Shown here piece after piece: positions 1 through 8,772 of a DNA stretch of 64,000 bases. This DNA comes from Eubacteriales bacterium. GTDB lineage: Bacteria > Bacillota > Clostridia > Oscillospirales > Butyricicoccaceae. Positions within the stretch are counted from its first letter, which is position 1, and every line of letters starts with the position of its first letter. The notes under the pieces are model-generated. The model searched no databases. It worked only from the letters and a program-made list of their open reading frames with translations, and was not told the origin of the DNA. A program made the translations under genes and the position numbers. Location of the stretch: contig JAUNGZ010000006.1 in assembly GCA_030524205.1 (NCBI GenBank), positions 1-64,000 of the forward strand, given 5' to 3'.

Positions 1-2
1 GC

Positions 3-926
3 AGCAGCAGTGGCAGTTCCCACAGCCACTCCTATTCATGGACTGTCACAACTGCGGCAGGCTGCGAGACTGACGGCGTGGAGACCGGCGTTTGCTCCTG
101 CGGAGCGCAGCGGAACCGGCCGATCGCCGCGCTGAGGCATGACTGGACCGCTTGGATGACGGCGGGTGAAGCGGAGCATAGCCGCAGCTGCGCCCGTTGC
201 CGGCAAAATGAGCAAGCGGCGCATGGCTGGAGCGCTTGGCAGGAGCAGGGTGACCGGCATACCCGCAGCTGTACTGACTGTTCCGAGGAGCAGCAGACAT
301 CCCACAGTTGGAGCGTTCAGTCATCGGATGATAAGGGGCATGACGCCGTTTGCTCCGCCTGTCAGGCAACGCAGATAGGCCCCCATATTTGGGAGGAATG
401 GGTGACGACCTCGGAACCTGCTTGTGATGTCGAAGGGATAAAGGAACACTCCTGCAGTGTCTGCAAAGTAAAGGAAACAGCGACGATTGATGTCCTGAAC
501 CATGAGTACGAGCTTACCGCCGACTGCACAACAGGCGCGGCCGCTTGGAAGTGCCGTGTCTGTGCGGATGAGAAAACGGTAGAGGTGGACACAAAGATGC
601 ACACGGATGGGGGTGGCGTTTGCAGCGTCTGCCAAGTAAATAGGCCCGCGTTGAGCGTAAACGCAACTTTGAATGAAGCCAACAATATATCCAGCTTGCA
701 GTATGAAGTTCGTAATGGTGATGTGGGTATTGACGCGATGAATTTTCTGGGCGCCCAGTGGTTTGTTGAGCGGTTGGAGGGAAGCGACTGGGTGGATAAC
801 GGTCCTTATCCCGGAGGAGCAAATCTGACAACCCCCGGCGCCTACCATTACCGTGTTCAACTGAGCTATCAAGGCTGGGCGTATGAGCTTATATCCAATA
901 CAGTGGATTATCCATCCGCTCCATAA
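3..926 (+). CDS. Secreted Cys/His-rich repeat protein, 3' part (partial)
   Basis: The frame is open from the first bases of the window, so the true start lies upstream; the GTG at 78 is only an internal valine. What is visible is a chain of short units, each with a His-x-Trp-x-x-Trp element (HDWTAW, HGWSAW, HSWSVQ, HIWEEW) followed by a CxxC pair (CSCG, CARC, CTDC, CSAC, CSVC, CRVC). The last 90 residues lack Cys and look like an Ig/beta-sandwich domain ending at a TAA. Such H-W/CxxC repeats occur in long surface proteins of Clostridia; a metal-binding or disulfide-like scaffold is plausible but inferred. No membrane segment or sortase motif is seen in this part. MscS follows after 31 nt. Confidence 0.75.
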   Translation, partial: SSSGSSHSHSYSWTVTTAAGCETDGVETGVCSCGAQRNRPIAALRHDWTAWMTAGEAEHSRSCARCRQNEQAAHGWSAWQEQGDRHTRSCTDCSEEQQTSHSWSVQSSDDKGHDAVCSACQATQIGPHIWEEWVTTSEPACDVEGIKEHSCSVCKVKETATIDVLNHEYELTADCTTGAAAWKCRVCADEKTVEVDTKMHTDGGGVCSVCQVNRPALSVNATLNEANNISSLQYEVRNGDVGIDAMNFLGAQWFVERLEGSDWVDNGPYPGGANLTTPGAYHYRVQLSYQGWAYELISNTVDYPSAP

Positions 927-957
927 GCCCGGATTGTGATTTGAGGAGAGGGAATTT

Positions 958-1920
958 GTGAAAAGAGAAGTGAGCAAAAAGTTTCCCGTAGGGAAATTTA
1001 TCGCGGTCATCGTGATTTTGGCCGTGGTAGCTGTTATGGTCAACCCCAGTCTGCTGTTTTTCCTGACGCCGGCACAGCAGAACGTGATCGTTCAGTTTCA
1101 GGCTACCTATTTTAATCAGAATAATCCGATCCAATCCTCGGACGGACGGTTCGATCTCCTTGGCTTGACTGCGCTGGCCCTGCTGGCAGCGGAATGCTGG
1201 GCAGTCGATATGGTAGTGGAGCTGATTGCCAAAAAGGTGAAGCTGAAAAACCGCCATGCAGAGACCATCAAAAGCCTGTTGTGCAACTGCGCTAAATATG
1301 CGGTAGTGATCTATGCCATTATTTTCGGCCTGTCTATTTTGGGAGTCAATATGATGGCTGTCATTGCCTCTCTGGGGGTGCTGGGCCTGATCGTGGGTTT
1401 TGGCGCGCAGACCCTGATTGAGGATGTGATTACCGGGCTGTTTATTATTTTCGAGGGGCAGTTCCACGTGGGGGATATCGTCACGCTGGACAACTTTCGC
1501 GGAACAGTTACCTCCATTGGGATTCGGACCACGCAAGTTACCGATGCCGGCGGAAACATCAAGATCGTGAACAATTCTGATATCCGAACGATCACCAATC
1601 TGTCCGAAGTGGAATCGGCGGCAGTGAGTATCATCTCCATCTCATACAGCGCCTCGCTGGAAGAGGCGGAGACAGTCGTTAAAGCCACACTTCAGAAACT
1701 GCCCGGCGAACATCCGGAGGTATTCCAGACCATGCCCGCCTACGTGGGCGTAGAGGAACTGGGTGCGTCTTCGGTGGACCTGAAGGTGGTGGCTACGGTT
1801 CAGGAACCGAATATCTACGCCGCCAGACGCATCATGAACCGGGAACTGAAGCTGGCGCTGGATGCGGCTGATATTGAGATCCCCTTCCCTCAGATTGTGG
1901 TTCATCAGGCGGGCAAGTAA
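958..1920 (+). CDS. MscS-family mechanosensitive channel
   Basis: 320 residues. Predicted membrane segments lie at about 13-36, 66-90, 112-130 and a pore-lining helix at about 132-165. The pore helix runs into the family signature GFGAQTLIEDVITGLF and FEGQFHVGDIV, which marks the TM3/beta-domain junction of MscS. The rest is the cytoplasmic beta and alpha/beta vestibule. The channel gates on membrane tension and releases solutes on osmotic downshock. The GTG start has a GGAGAGGG element just upstream. The gene sits between a surface-protein gene and the glycan genes; its link to polysaccharide synthesis, if any, is only positional. Confidence 0.93.
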   Translation: MKREVSKKFPVGKFIAVIVILAVVAVMVNPSLLFFLTPAQQNVIVQFQATYFNQNNPIQSSDGRFDLLGLTALALLAAECWAVDMVVELIAKKVKLKNRHAETIKSLLCNCAKYAVVIYAIIFGLSILGVNMMAVIASLGVLGLIVGFGAQTLIEDVITGLFIIFEGQFHVGDIVTLDNFRGTVTSIGIRTTQVTDAGGNIKIVNNSDIRTITNLSEVESAAVSIISISYSASLEEAETVVKATLQKLPGEHPEVFQTMPAYVGVEELGASSVDLKVVATVQEPNIYAARRIMNRELKLALDAADIEIPFPQIVVHQAGK

Positions 1921-1957
1921 CATAATCGCTGAAATGCATATAAAAGGAGAAGGAGCA

Positions 1958-3076
1958 ATGAGCGATCGGATTTGGCTGGCGTCACCGCACATGGGTGGGG
2001 GCGAAATGAAATATGTTCAAAAAGCTTTTGACACTAATTGGGTTGCACCTTTGGGGGCGAACGTCAATGATTTTGAGGAGGATCTGCGTACCTTTACCGG
2101 CGCGCCTGCGGCGGTGGCACTGTCTGCCGGTACTGCCGCGCTTCATCTAGCGGCTATTCTGGCGGGCGTTGGGTCTGGGGACATGGTATTTTGTCAGGAC
2201 CTGACCTTCTCCGCCTCGGTCAATCCGGTCATGTATTTGCAGGCCCGCCCTGTTTTTCTGGATTCTGAGCGGGATAGCTGGAACTTGGATCCCCATTTGA
2301 TCCGCAAAGCCATTGAAAAGTATGGCGTACCCAAGGCGCTGGTGGTCGTTCACCTGTACGGCGCGCCGGCAAAGCTGGATGAGATCTGCGATATTTGCCG
2401 GGAATATGGCATTGTACTTATCGAGGACGCAGCCGAAGCCATGGGAGCAGAGTGGGACGGGAAGAAATGCGGCACCTTTGGGCAATACGGGGCGCTGTCC
2501 TTCAACGGGAACAAGATCATCACCACCTCCGGCGGCGGTGCGCTCCTCTGCCGGAACAAGGAGGACGCGAGCCATGCCCTCAAGCTAGCCACTCAGGCTC
2601 GGGAGCCGGTAGCGTGGTATGAGCATAAAGAGGTGGGCTATAACTACCGCCTATCTAATATCTGTGCCGGTATTGGCCGGGGACAGATGGAAGTGCTGCC
2701 GCAGCGGCTGGAGCAAAAGGCGGCGATTTATAGGCATTACAGAAACGAGCTGTCTGGCCTGCCTCTGACCTTCCAGCTCTGCCCGAACCGTGGGAGGAGC
2801 AATCATTGGCTGACCGCCATTCTTCTGGACAGGGATTGCGGCGTCATGCCCGCGCAGGTTATCCGAGCCTTGGAGGAGGCAAATATCGAAGCCCGGCATA
2901 TTTGGAAGCCCATGCATCTGCAGCCCGTTTTTGCGGATGCGCCCTTCGTCAGCGCGGAGGAAGATAGTGTTTCGGAGGACATCTTCTCCCGGGGAATCTG
3001 TCTGCCAGGCGATACCAAGATGACTGCCGCAGACATGTATCGGGTGACCGATTGTGTGAAAGGACTGTGGAAATAA
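1958..3076 (+). CDS. DegT/DnrJ/EryC1 PLP aminotransferase, PglE-like
   Basis: 372 residues from the ATG with an AAGGAG ribosome site 7-8 nt upstream; an in-frame upstream ATG (1862) inside mscS is less likely. The PLP-binding lysine is seen in SFNGNKIITTSGGG (Lys186), almost identical to the motif of UDP-4-keto-sugar aminotransferases such as PglE. The N-terminal LASPHMGGGE and the SAGTAALHLA cofactor loop also fit. It probably transfers an amino group from glutamate to UDP-4-keto-6-deoxy-GlcNAc, the product of the dehydratase at 21866. The next two genes (phosphoglycosyl transferase, acetyltransferase) are the classic partners. The function follows from family and context; the exact sugar is inferred. 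Confidence 0.92.
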   Translation: MSDRIWLASPHMGGGEMKYVQKAFDTNWVAPLGANVNDFEEDLRTFTGAPAAVALSAGTAALHLAAILAGVGSGDMVFCQDLTFSASVNPVMYLQARPVFLDSERDSWNLDPHLIRKAIEKYGVPKALVVVHLYGAPAKLDEICDICREYGIVLIEDAAEAMGAEWDGKKCGTFGQYGALSFNGNKIITTSGGGALLCRNKEDASHALKLATQAREPVAWYEHKEVGYNYRLSNICAGIGRGQMEVLPQRLEQKAAIYRHYRNELSGLPLTFQLCPNRGRSNHWLTAILLDRDCGVMPAQVIRALEEANIEARHIWKPMHLQPVFADAPFVSAEEDSVSEDIFSRGICLPGDTKMTAADMYRVTDCVKGLWK

Positions 3077-3721
3077 GTGAGAACGCACAAGCCGTATGGA
3101 ACCTATGAACGCTGCTTCAAGCGGCCGTTTGATATTTGCTGTGCGCTGGCGGCGCTGCTTGTATTCAGTTGGCTGTACATATTGGTGGCGATTTTGGTCC
3201 GGGTCAAGCTGGGCAGCCCGGTGCTGTTCACGCAGGAGCGGCCGGGAAAGGACGAGAAGGTATTCAAGCTCTATAAATTTCGCTCCATGACTGACCAGCG
3301 GGACGAGAACGGGGATCTGCTGCCTGACGATGTACGGCTGACCAAGTTTGGGAGGCTCCTGCGCTCCACCAGTCTGGACGAGCTGCCCGAGGCGTTCAAT
3401 ATCCTGCGGGGCGATATGTCCGTGGTGGGGCCGAGACCTTTGCTGGTGGAATATTTGCCGCTTTACAGCCAGAGGCAGGCCCGCCGCCATGAGGTCCGGC
3501 CGGGGCTATCCGGCCATGCTCAGGTGCACGGACGCAACACGGTATCCTGGAACGAGAAGTTCGAGCTGGATGTGGAATATGTAGACCATATAACTTTTTT
3601 GTCAGACGTAAGGATCATTATAGATACCGTGATGAAAGCCTTTATCAAGCGGGAAGGCATCTCCAGTGAGACTGCGGCTACCATGGAACCGTTTAGAGGC
3701 GCCGGAAAGGATTTGGTATGA
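3077..3721 (+). CDS. Bacterial sugar transferase (monotopic phosphoglycosyl transferase, PglC-like)
   Basis: 214 residues with a single N-terminal re-entrant/membrane segment (about 19-42), the KLYKFRSM loop, the catalytic Asp-Glu pair in STSLDELPE, and NILRGDMSVVGPRPLL. These are the hallmarks of small PglC-type enzymes that move a sugar-1-phosphate from UDP-sugar to undecaprenyl phosphate and so start the repeat unit. The length matches PglC (about 200) rather than the long WcaJ/WbaP type. GTG start directly abuts the aminotransferase stop; the 3' end overlaps the acetyltransferase by 4 nt (ATGA), so the genes are translationally coupled. Confidence 0.93.
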   Translation: MRTHKPYGTYERCFKRPFDICCALAALLVFSWLYILVAILVRVKLGSPVLFTQERPGKDEKVFKLYKFRSMTDQRDENGDLLPDDVRLTKFGRLLRSTSLDELPEAFNILRGDMSVVGPRPLLVEYLPLYSQRQARRHEVRPGLSGHAQVHGRNTVSWNEKFELDVEYVDHITFLSDVRIIIDTVMKAFIKREGISSETAATMEPFRGAGKDLV

Positions 3722-4356
3722 GCGGATCAGGGCTTATGATCGTGGGCGCCGGTGGACACGGCCATGTGGTTGCGGATATTGCGGAGGCCAAAGGCTGCTA
3801 TTCCAGAATCGCTTTTCTGGACGATGCGGTCAGCGTCAATCACAGCCGCTACCCGGTGATGGGGACGGTACAAGATGCGCTATCCTTTGCCGCGTCTTGG
3901 CATTTTGCAGTGGCAGTCGGGAACCAAAGGGCCCGGCAGTCCTTAATCGAATATCTTTTGGATGGGGGCGCTTTTCTTCCATATCTGGTTCACCCTTCCG
4001 CAGTAGTAGGCAGCAATGTGGAGATCGGATACGGCACTGTCGTAATGGCCGGTACGGTTATTAACTGCAGGACCCGGATTGGCAGAGGCTGCATTGTTAA
4101 TACCGGCGCCACAGTGGACCACGACAATGTTTTGGAGGACTATGTGCATTTGTCGCCAGGCGTTCATCTGGCGGGAACGGTCCATATTGGGAAACGCAGC
4201 TGGCTGGGCATAGGCAGCGTGGTTTGCAATTACTGCAAAATCGGGCCGGACTGTGTGATCGGCGCCGGTGCAGCAGTCTGTAAAGATCTGCTGCAGGCAG
4301 GGACTTATGTAGGGGTTCCGGCTAAGGCGATAGGGCGGAAGGACAGCGGTCAATGA
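3718..4356 (+). CDS. Sugar O/N-acetyltransferase, PglD/NeuD-like
   Basis: 212 residues. The N-terminal Rossmann-like part opens with IVGAGGHGHVVADIAEAKG, typical of PglD/NeuD; the C-terminal half is a left-handed beta-helix with hexapeptide repeats (residues about 95-200). The catalytic His-Asp region reads NTGATVDHDN. PglD uses acetyl-CoA to acetylate the 4-amino group of UDP-4-amino-6-deoxy-GlcNAc, giving UDP-diNAc-bacillosamine. Coupled by ATGA overlaps to both neighbours. With the aminotransferase at 1958, the phosphoglycosyl transferase at 3077 and the dehydratase at 21866 it completes that pathway. Confidence 0.92.
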   Translation: MSGSGLMIVGAGGHGHVVADIAEAKGCYSRIAFLDDAVSVNHSRYPVMGTVQDALSFAASWHFAVAVGNQRARQSLIEYLLDGGAFLPYLVHPSAVVGSNVEIGYGTVVMAGTVINCRTRIGRGCIVNTGATVDHDNVLEDYVHLSPGVHLAGTVHIGKRSWLGIGSVVCNYCKIGPDCVIGAGAAVCKDLLQAGTYVGVPAKAIGRKDSGQ

Positions 4357-5459
4357 GGATATTATATGTGACTACGGTGTCCATCACCATGGGGTTCTTT
4401 CCTGCTCACATCAAAATGCTTCAGGAGGCCGGGCACACGGTGGAACTGGCCTGCAATCTGGACGAACCGACGCCGGAAAAAGTAAAGGCGCTGGGGTGTT
4501 CGGAGCACCACATCCCCTTCTCTCGGTCCCCTTTCAGTAAAGGAAATCTAACCGCCTATCGGGAACTGAAAAAGCTCCTGACGGAAAAACACTATGATAT
4601 CGTGCACACCCACACCCCTAACGCGTCTGCGTTGGTTCGGCTAGCCTGCCGGAAACTGCGGAAAAGCGGGCTAAGGGTGTTCTATACTGCCCACGGCTTT
4701 CACTTTTACAACGGCGCCCCCATAAAGAACTGGCTGATCTACTACCCGGTGGAGCGGTTATTAAGCTGCTGGACGGATATGCTGCTTACCATCAATTCAG
4801 AGGATCATCAGCGGGCGATAAAGTCCTTTTACGCAAAGAACACGGTTTTCGTGCCGGGCGTGGGGATGGACACGGCTCAATTTCTCCCAGTGGGTTATGC
4901 GTCGGGCCGGCGGAGCAGGGAACTGGGGCTTTCCGATGCAGATAAACTGCTGCTTTCTGTGGGGGAGCTGAATACCAATAAAAATCACGCCATTGTAATC
5001 CGCGCCTTGGCTGCCGATAGAGACAGATCCGTTCACTATGCGATCTGCGGAGAGGGAAGCAAGCGCACGGAGCTTGAACAGCTTGCGGACAAATTAGGTA
5101 TTGCGGAGCGGGTTCATATACTGGGGGCGCGCCGGGACGTGGCGCAGTGGATGGCCGACGCGGATATCTACCTGTTTCCCTCGTACCGAGAGGGGCTGTC
5201 CGTTTCGCTGATGGAGGCTATGGCCTCCGGTCTGCCGGTGGTCTGTTCCGATATTCGGGGCAACCGGGATCTGGTTCAGAACGAAAAGGGGGGACTCCTA
5301 TGTCCTCCCGGAGACAGCAAAGCATGGGCGTCGGCGATCCGCCGCCTGTTGGAAGCCAGAGAACAACGGGCGGAGATGGGCCGGTATAACCAGCGCGCCG
5401 TTCAGGCGTTTTCCAAGGAGAAAGTTTTGGAAGAATTGCGAACGATATATCAAATCTGA
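4353..5459 (+). CDS. Glycosyltransferase family 4 (EpsD/CapM-like)
   Basis: 368 residues, GT-B fold. The N-terminal domain opens with MRILYVTTVSITMGFFPAH and has the HTHTPNASALVRLA and YTAHGFHFYNGAP blocks typical of EpsD-like enzymes. The C-terminal donor-binding domain carries the E-x7-E type motif in YREGLSVSLMEAMASGLP. No membrane segment, so it acts on lipid-linked sugar at the inner face of the membrane. The gene overlaps the acetyltransferase by 4 nt, so it probably adds an early sugar after the PglC-type step. The donor sugar cannot be read from sequence. Confidence 0.92.
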   Translation: MRILYVTTVSITMGFFPAHIKMLQEAGHTVELACNLDEPTPEKVKALGCSEHHIPFSRSPFSKGNLTAYRELKKLLTEKHYDIVHTHTPNASALVRLACRKLRKSGLRVFYTAHGFHFYNGAPIKNWLIYYPVERLLSCWTDMLLTINSEDHQRAIKSFYAKNTVFVPGVGMDTAQFLPVGYASGRRSRELGLSDADKLLLSVGELNTNKNHAIVIRALAADRDRSVHYAICGEGSKRTELEQLADKLGIAERVHILGARRDVAQWMADADIYLFPSYREGLSVSLMEAMASGLPVVCSDIRGNRDLVQNEKGGLLCPPGDSKAWASAIRRLLEAREQRAEMGRYNQRAVQAFSKEKVLEELRTIYQI

Positions 5460-5476
5460 GAAAGGAGGGCGCCAGT

Positions 5477-6568
5477 ATGCGAATCCTCCATGTAACGGCA
5501 GGCATTGGCCGCAGCAACGGCGTGATGAGCGTTATTTTGAATTATGCAAGATATATGCCGGGGGATATCCGATTTGATGTGATGTACTTCGTGCAAACGG
5601 AGGATGACCGGACAAAGGAGATTGAGGCTTTAGGCGGCCGGGTCGTCAAAATCGCGCCGCCGGGTCTGCACAGCTTTTGCCGGGACGATGTGGACGCTTA
5701 TTTGCAGGCGCATAAGGGCGCGTATTCGGCTATCCATATTCATCTGCCTTATCTGGCTAGCTTGCTGGCTCCCAAGGCCCGCCGGGCAGGGGTTTCCAAG
5801 GTATATGTCCACTGCCACTCTACATGGTTTTCTCTGGAGCACAGGAACAGTCTGCGAAACCGGATTTTCAATCTGCCCACCGAGCGGCTGGCAGACCATA
5901 TGTTCGCCTGCGGACGGGATGCCGGCGTGTATTGGTATGGCAAACGCGCTATGGAGCGGGGGCGGGTCAAGGTGCTGCCCAACGCCATTGTCTGCGATAT
6001 GTATCGGTTCTCTCAGGCCAAACGGCAGATAATGCGGGAACAACTGGGCCTGACGGAGGAACTGGTGGTGGGACATGTTGGCCGGGTTTCTCCGCCCCAG
6101 AAAAATCACCCATTTCTTTTTCGGGTCTTTGCCGAAATCTATCGCAAACGGCCCGACGCTGTACTGCTTTTGGCAGGGGCAGAGCCAAACGAGGAGTTGG
6201 CCGCTTTGGCCGAAAGGCTTGGGATTCAGGCGGCTATTCGATGGCTGGGACTGCGCTCTGATGTGGCGCAGCTGCTTCAGGCCATGGATCTTTTTGTGTT
6301 CCCCTCTTTTTATGAGGGACTGCCGGTGGCGGTGGTAGAAGCGGAGAGCGCCGGTCTGCCGGTAGTGATGAGCGACGCTGTGACCGATGAGGTATGTGTG
6401 ACAAAGCAGATTTTGCGCCTTCCGTTGTCCTTGGCCCCGGAGGAATGGGCGAAGCGGGCGCTGGCCTTGTGTGAGAATAAGCGTGTGGACACAGCGGATC
6501 AGGTGGTGAAGGCCGGGTTCGATCTGAAGACCAGCGCGGCTTGGCTGGCAGAGTTTTACCGGAAATGA
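5477..6568 (+). CDS. Glycosyltransferase family 4 (EpsF-like)
   Basis: 363 residues, GT-B fold, start ATG preceded by AAAGGAGG. The opening MRILHVTAGIGRSNGVMS resembles EpsF-type enzymes, whose N-terminus has a Gly-rich loop followed by a conserved small-residue stretch. The C-terminal donor site is visible as FPSFYEGLPVAVVEAESAG. A cytosolic enzyme that adds one sugar to the lipid-linked repeat unit; acceptor and donor are unknown. It is separated by 17 nt from the previous GT4 and by 9 nt from the next GT2. Confidence 0.91.
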   Translation: MRILHVTAGIGRSNGVMSVILNYARYMPGDIRFDVMYFVQTEDDRTKEIEALGGRVVKIAPPGLHSFCRDDVDAYLQAHKGAYSAIHIHLPYLASLLAPKARRAGVSKVYVHCHSTWFSLEHRNSLRNRIFNLPTERLADHMFACGRDAGVYWYGKRAMERGRVKVLPNAIVCDMYRFSQAKRQIMREQLGLTEELVVGHVGRVSPPQKNHPFLFRVFAEIYRKRPDAVLLLAGAEPNEELAALAERLGIQAAIRWLGLRSDVAQLLQAMDLFVFPSFYEGLPVAVVEAESAGLPVVMSDAVTDEVCVTKQILRLPLSLAPEEWAKRALALCENKRVDTADQVVKAGFDLKTSAAWLAEFYRK

Positions 6569-6577
6569 GGAGTATGA

Positions 6578-7549
6578 ATGCCATTTTTCAGTGTGATCAT
6601 TCCAATTTATAAGGCGGAGGACTACCTGCGGGAATGTGTGGACAGCGTATTGGGTCAAAGCTTTACGGATTTTGAACTGCTTTTGGTGGACGACGGTTCC
6701 CCCGATAGCTGCCCGGCCATCTGTGACGAGTACGCGGAGCGGGACGAGCGGGTTCGGGTTATCCACAAGGAGAACGGCGGGGTTTCATCTGCGCGGAACG
6801 CCGGAATGCGGGCAGCGATGGGGGAATACCTTACCTTTTTGGACAGTGACGATTTTTGGTGCGAGCCCAAAGGACTGGAAATTCTGTACGATACGTTGGG
6901 GAAGCGGAAGACGGACGTGCTTGTCTTTGGGGTGAAAAAAGAAAATATGGAGACTGGCGTGAGCTATCCGCAGCCGTTTTATCCCGCGGAGCTAAATGAA
7001 ATGCCCACACCGCAGCTTCTACTGAAACTGCTGGAACGAAACACACTGCTGACCAGCTTTTACGAGATGGCGGTTGACCGAAAATATGTTGAAGAAAATA
7101 ATCTGTATTTAGACGAGAGCCTCCCCATTGCAGAGGATGGCGAATGGGAAATGCGGGCTATGTCCTGCACGCCATCCTACGGTTTTATCAATGACACGAT
7201 CTACTGTACTCGACGTGGAACCAATGATGTATTCCGGGCGACGGCGTGGGAGCGATTGAACGGAATGGCGGCGTTTTTGGAGCGGTACTGGAGCCAGAAA
7301 TATGAGAACGATGAGATCAAACGAGCGGTTCTGGGTTTGGGAGCCTATCATTATACGCTGCTGTGCGCACAGACAGCTTGCGGTCCTGCGGGGCCGCAAA
7401 AAAGCAGGCTTATCAAACAGCTCAAGAGCCTCCGCGGATATTGGAACTACGCAGCAGAGCGGAAAGCCGGGCTTGCGTCCAAGGCCTCCCGTTTGGTTGG
7501 ATTTCACGGGACACTTCTGCTTTTGGGCTTGTACATGAGACGGAAATGA
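6578..7549 (+). CDS. Glycosyltransferase family 2
   Basis: 323 residues with a GT-A domain at the N-terminus: FSVIIPIYKAEDYLRECV, the nucleotide-binding LLVDDGSPDSCPAIC and the metal-binding-type FLDSDDFW. The C-terminal 100 residues are helical and divergent, as is usual for EpsJ-type proteins, and would set acceptor choice. A GAGG ribosome site precedes the ATG. It lies between a GT4 and the EpsG-like membrane protein in the same transcription unit. The sugar added is not predictable. Confidence 0.92.
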   Translation: MPFFSVIIPIYKAEDYLRECVDSVLGQSFTDFELLLVDDGSPDSCPAICDEYAERDERVRVIHKENGGVSSARNAGMRAAMGEYLTFLDSDDFWCEPKGLEILYDTLGKRKTDVLVFGVKKENMETGVSYPQPFYPAELNEMPTPQLLLKLLERNTLLTSFYEMAVDRKYVEENNLYLDESLPIAEDGEWEMRAMSCTPSYGFINDTIYCTRRGTNDVFRATAWERLNGMAAFLERYWSQKYENDEIKRAVLGLGAYHYTLLCAQTACGPAGPQKSRLIKQLKSLRGYWNYAAERKAGLASKASRLVGFHGTLLLLGLYMRRK

Positions 7550-7571
7550 ACGGGAAGATGGGAGCTTGGAT

Positions 7572-8759
7572 ATGCTGGATGGACGGACGATCTACACAGT
7601 CATATTGATATTGTATATTCTGGCTCTGCTCTTCGGCCGAAAAGAGCAGTATGGCTCTATCACTGCTCTTTTCGTTTTTGGCATTGCGTTTGTCGCCTTT
7701 CACGCGGAATCCATTTGGGATTTGCACAACTACTATGCTGGCATGCCTGATCTTGCAAGAAGATCCCTATCAGATTTTTTTGCAGCAGTGAAGATTGAAA
7801 GCTTGGGTAAGACATTTTGGTTTTATTTTTGCAGTAAGTTCCATTATAAAGGAATGCTGCCCTTCTTTACGGTAACGGTATTTTATGGGATCCAGCTCGG
7901 GATAGTCCTAAAAACAGCGAAGAAACAGAATATTCCCAGCGTGTATATGGTGCTGGCGGTCATCTTTCTAATGTGCAGTACGAAATATTACAGCGTGCTG
8001 GCGGGCGTAAAAAACCACATGGCCTTTACGGTCTTTATCGCTTCTCTGGCGGGAGAGCTTCTCTTCCCAAAAAATCGGAAAATGTGCTGGGCGGGCTATT
8101 TGCTTTCTGTCACATTTCACAATAGTATGTGGCCGCTGGTGCTGCTCCGCCTGCTGTTGTCTGTTTACCGGCGGTATCCCACCAAGCTTATCTTCGGAGG
8201 AGTTTTGATCATCGCGCCCTTTGCCAATACGATTGGGGAGCTTTTGGCAGAAGCCACGGGCTGGGAGTTTCTTGCGGCATTGTCAGAAAAGGCGGAAGTG
8301 TATTATGCCGATAGCCGTGACGGCGCCTTGTCCCTCTCCAATATGGCCACCTCCTGGGTCAAGATGGCGTGTATTTTCCTGCTCCTTTGGTATGCGTACC
8401 GTCTATACCGGAAAAGGCAATGGCCGGAAGGCTGGAAACCTTATCTGGATTTCACCTTGATGGCGGCCCTGTTCACTCTGGGGGCGTCCGGTGCGCCCGA
8501 TCTATTGGTTCGTTTTCACGATTTTTTAGGTCTGCTGTCTGCCAATATCCTGATGATGGCGCTGGCCGAGGGAAGGCTGCAGCTGGAACAGGCCCGGGCG
8601 GAGAAAAGGAAGAGCTGCATAAAAGTGCGGGGGGGACGCTGGCACGCACCGGACTTTTTCTATGTGATATTTTTATTGGAATCCGGCCTGTTTTTCGGAT
8701 ATCAATTCTTGGGGATCCTGACGAAGATCGGCTGGCAGTCCCCACCCTTGCTGGTATGA
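7572..8759 (+). CDS. EpsG-family polytopic membrane protein (repeat-unit polymerase candidate)
   Basis: 395 residues, strongly hydrophobic along most of its length with about 9-11 predicted membrane helices. The profile and the N-terminal pattern (short helix, then a loop with ESIWDLHNYY) match EpsG-type proteins, which stand in for Wzy as polysaccharide polymerase in Firmicute loci. A GGGAG ribosome site lies 7 nt before the ATG at 7572; a TTG two codons upstream is also possible. It is the only polymerase-like gene in the locus, and it pairs logically with the Wzx flippase at 15534. The family assignment is fair; the polymerase role is inferred. Confidence 0.8.
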   Translation: MLDGRTIYTVILILYILALLFGRKEQYGSITALFVFGIAFVAFHAESIWDLHNYYAGMPDLARRSLSDFFAAVKIESLGKTFWFYFCSKFHYKGMLPFFTVTVFYGIQLGIVLKTAKKQNIPSVYMVLAVIFLMCSTKYYSVLAGVKNHMAFTVFIASLAGELLFPKNRKMCWAGYLLSVTFHNSMWPLVLLRLLLSVYRRYPTKLIFGGVLIIAPFANTIGELLAEATGWEFLAALSEKAEVYYADSRDGALSLSNMATSWVKMACIFLLLWYAYRLYRKRQWPEGWKPYLDFTLMAALFTLGASGAPDLLVRFHDFLGLLSANILMMALAEGRLQLEQARAEKRKSCIKVRGGRWHAPDFFYVIFLLESGLFFGYQFLGILTKIGWQSPPLLV

Positions 8760-8772
8760 GGAGCGTGTAACA

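Noticed and set aside
5630..6766. Minus-strand reading frame of 378 codons across two glycosyltransferase genes
   Set aside because: Overlaps well-supported genes on the plus strand; the translated sequence has no family features.
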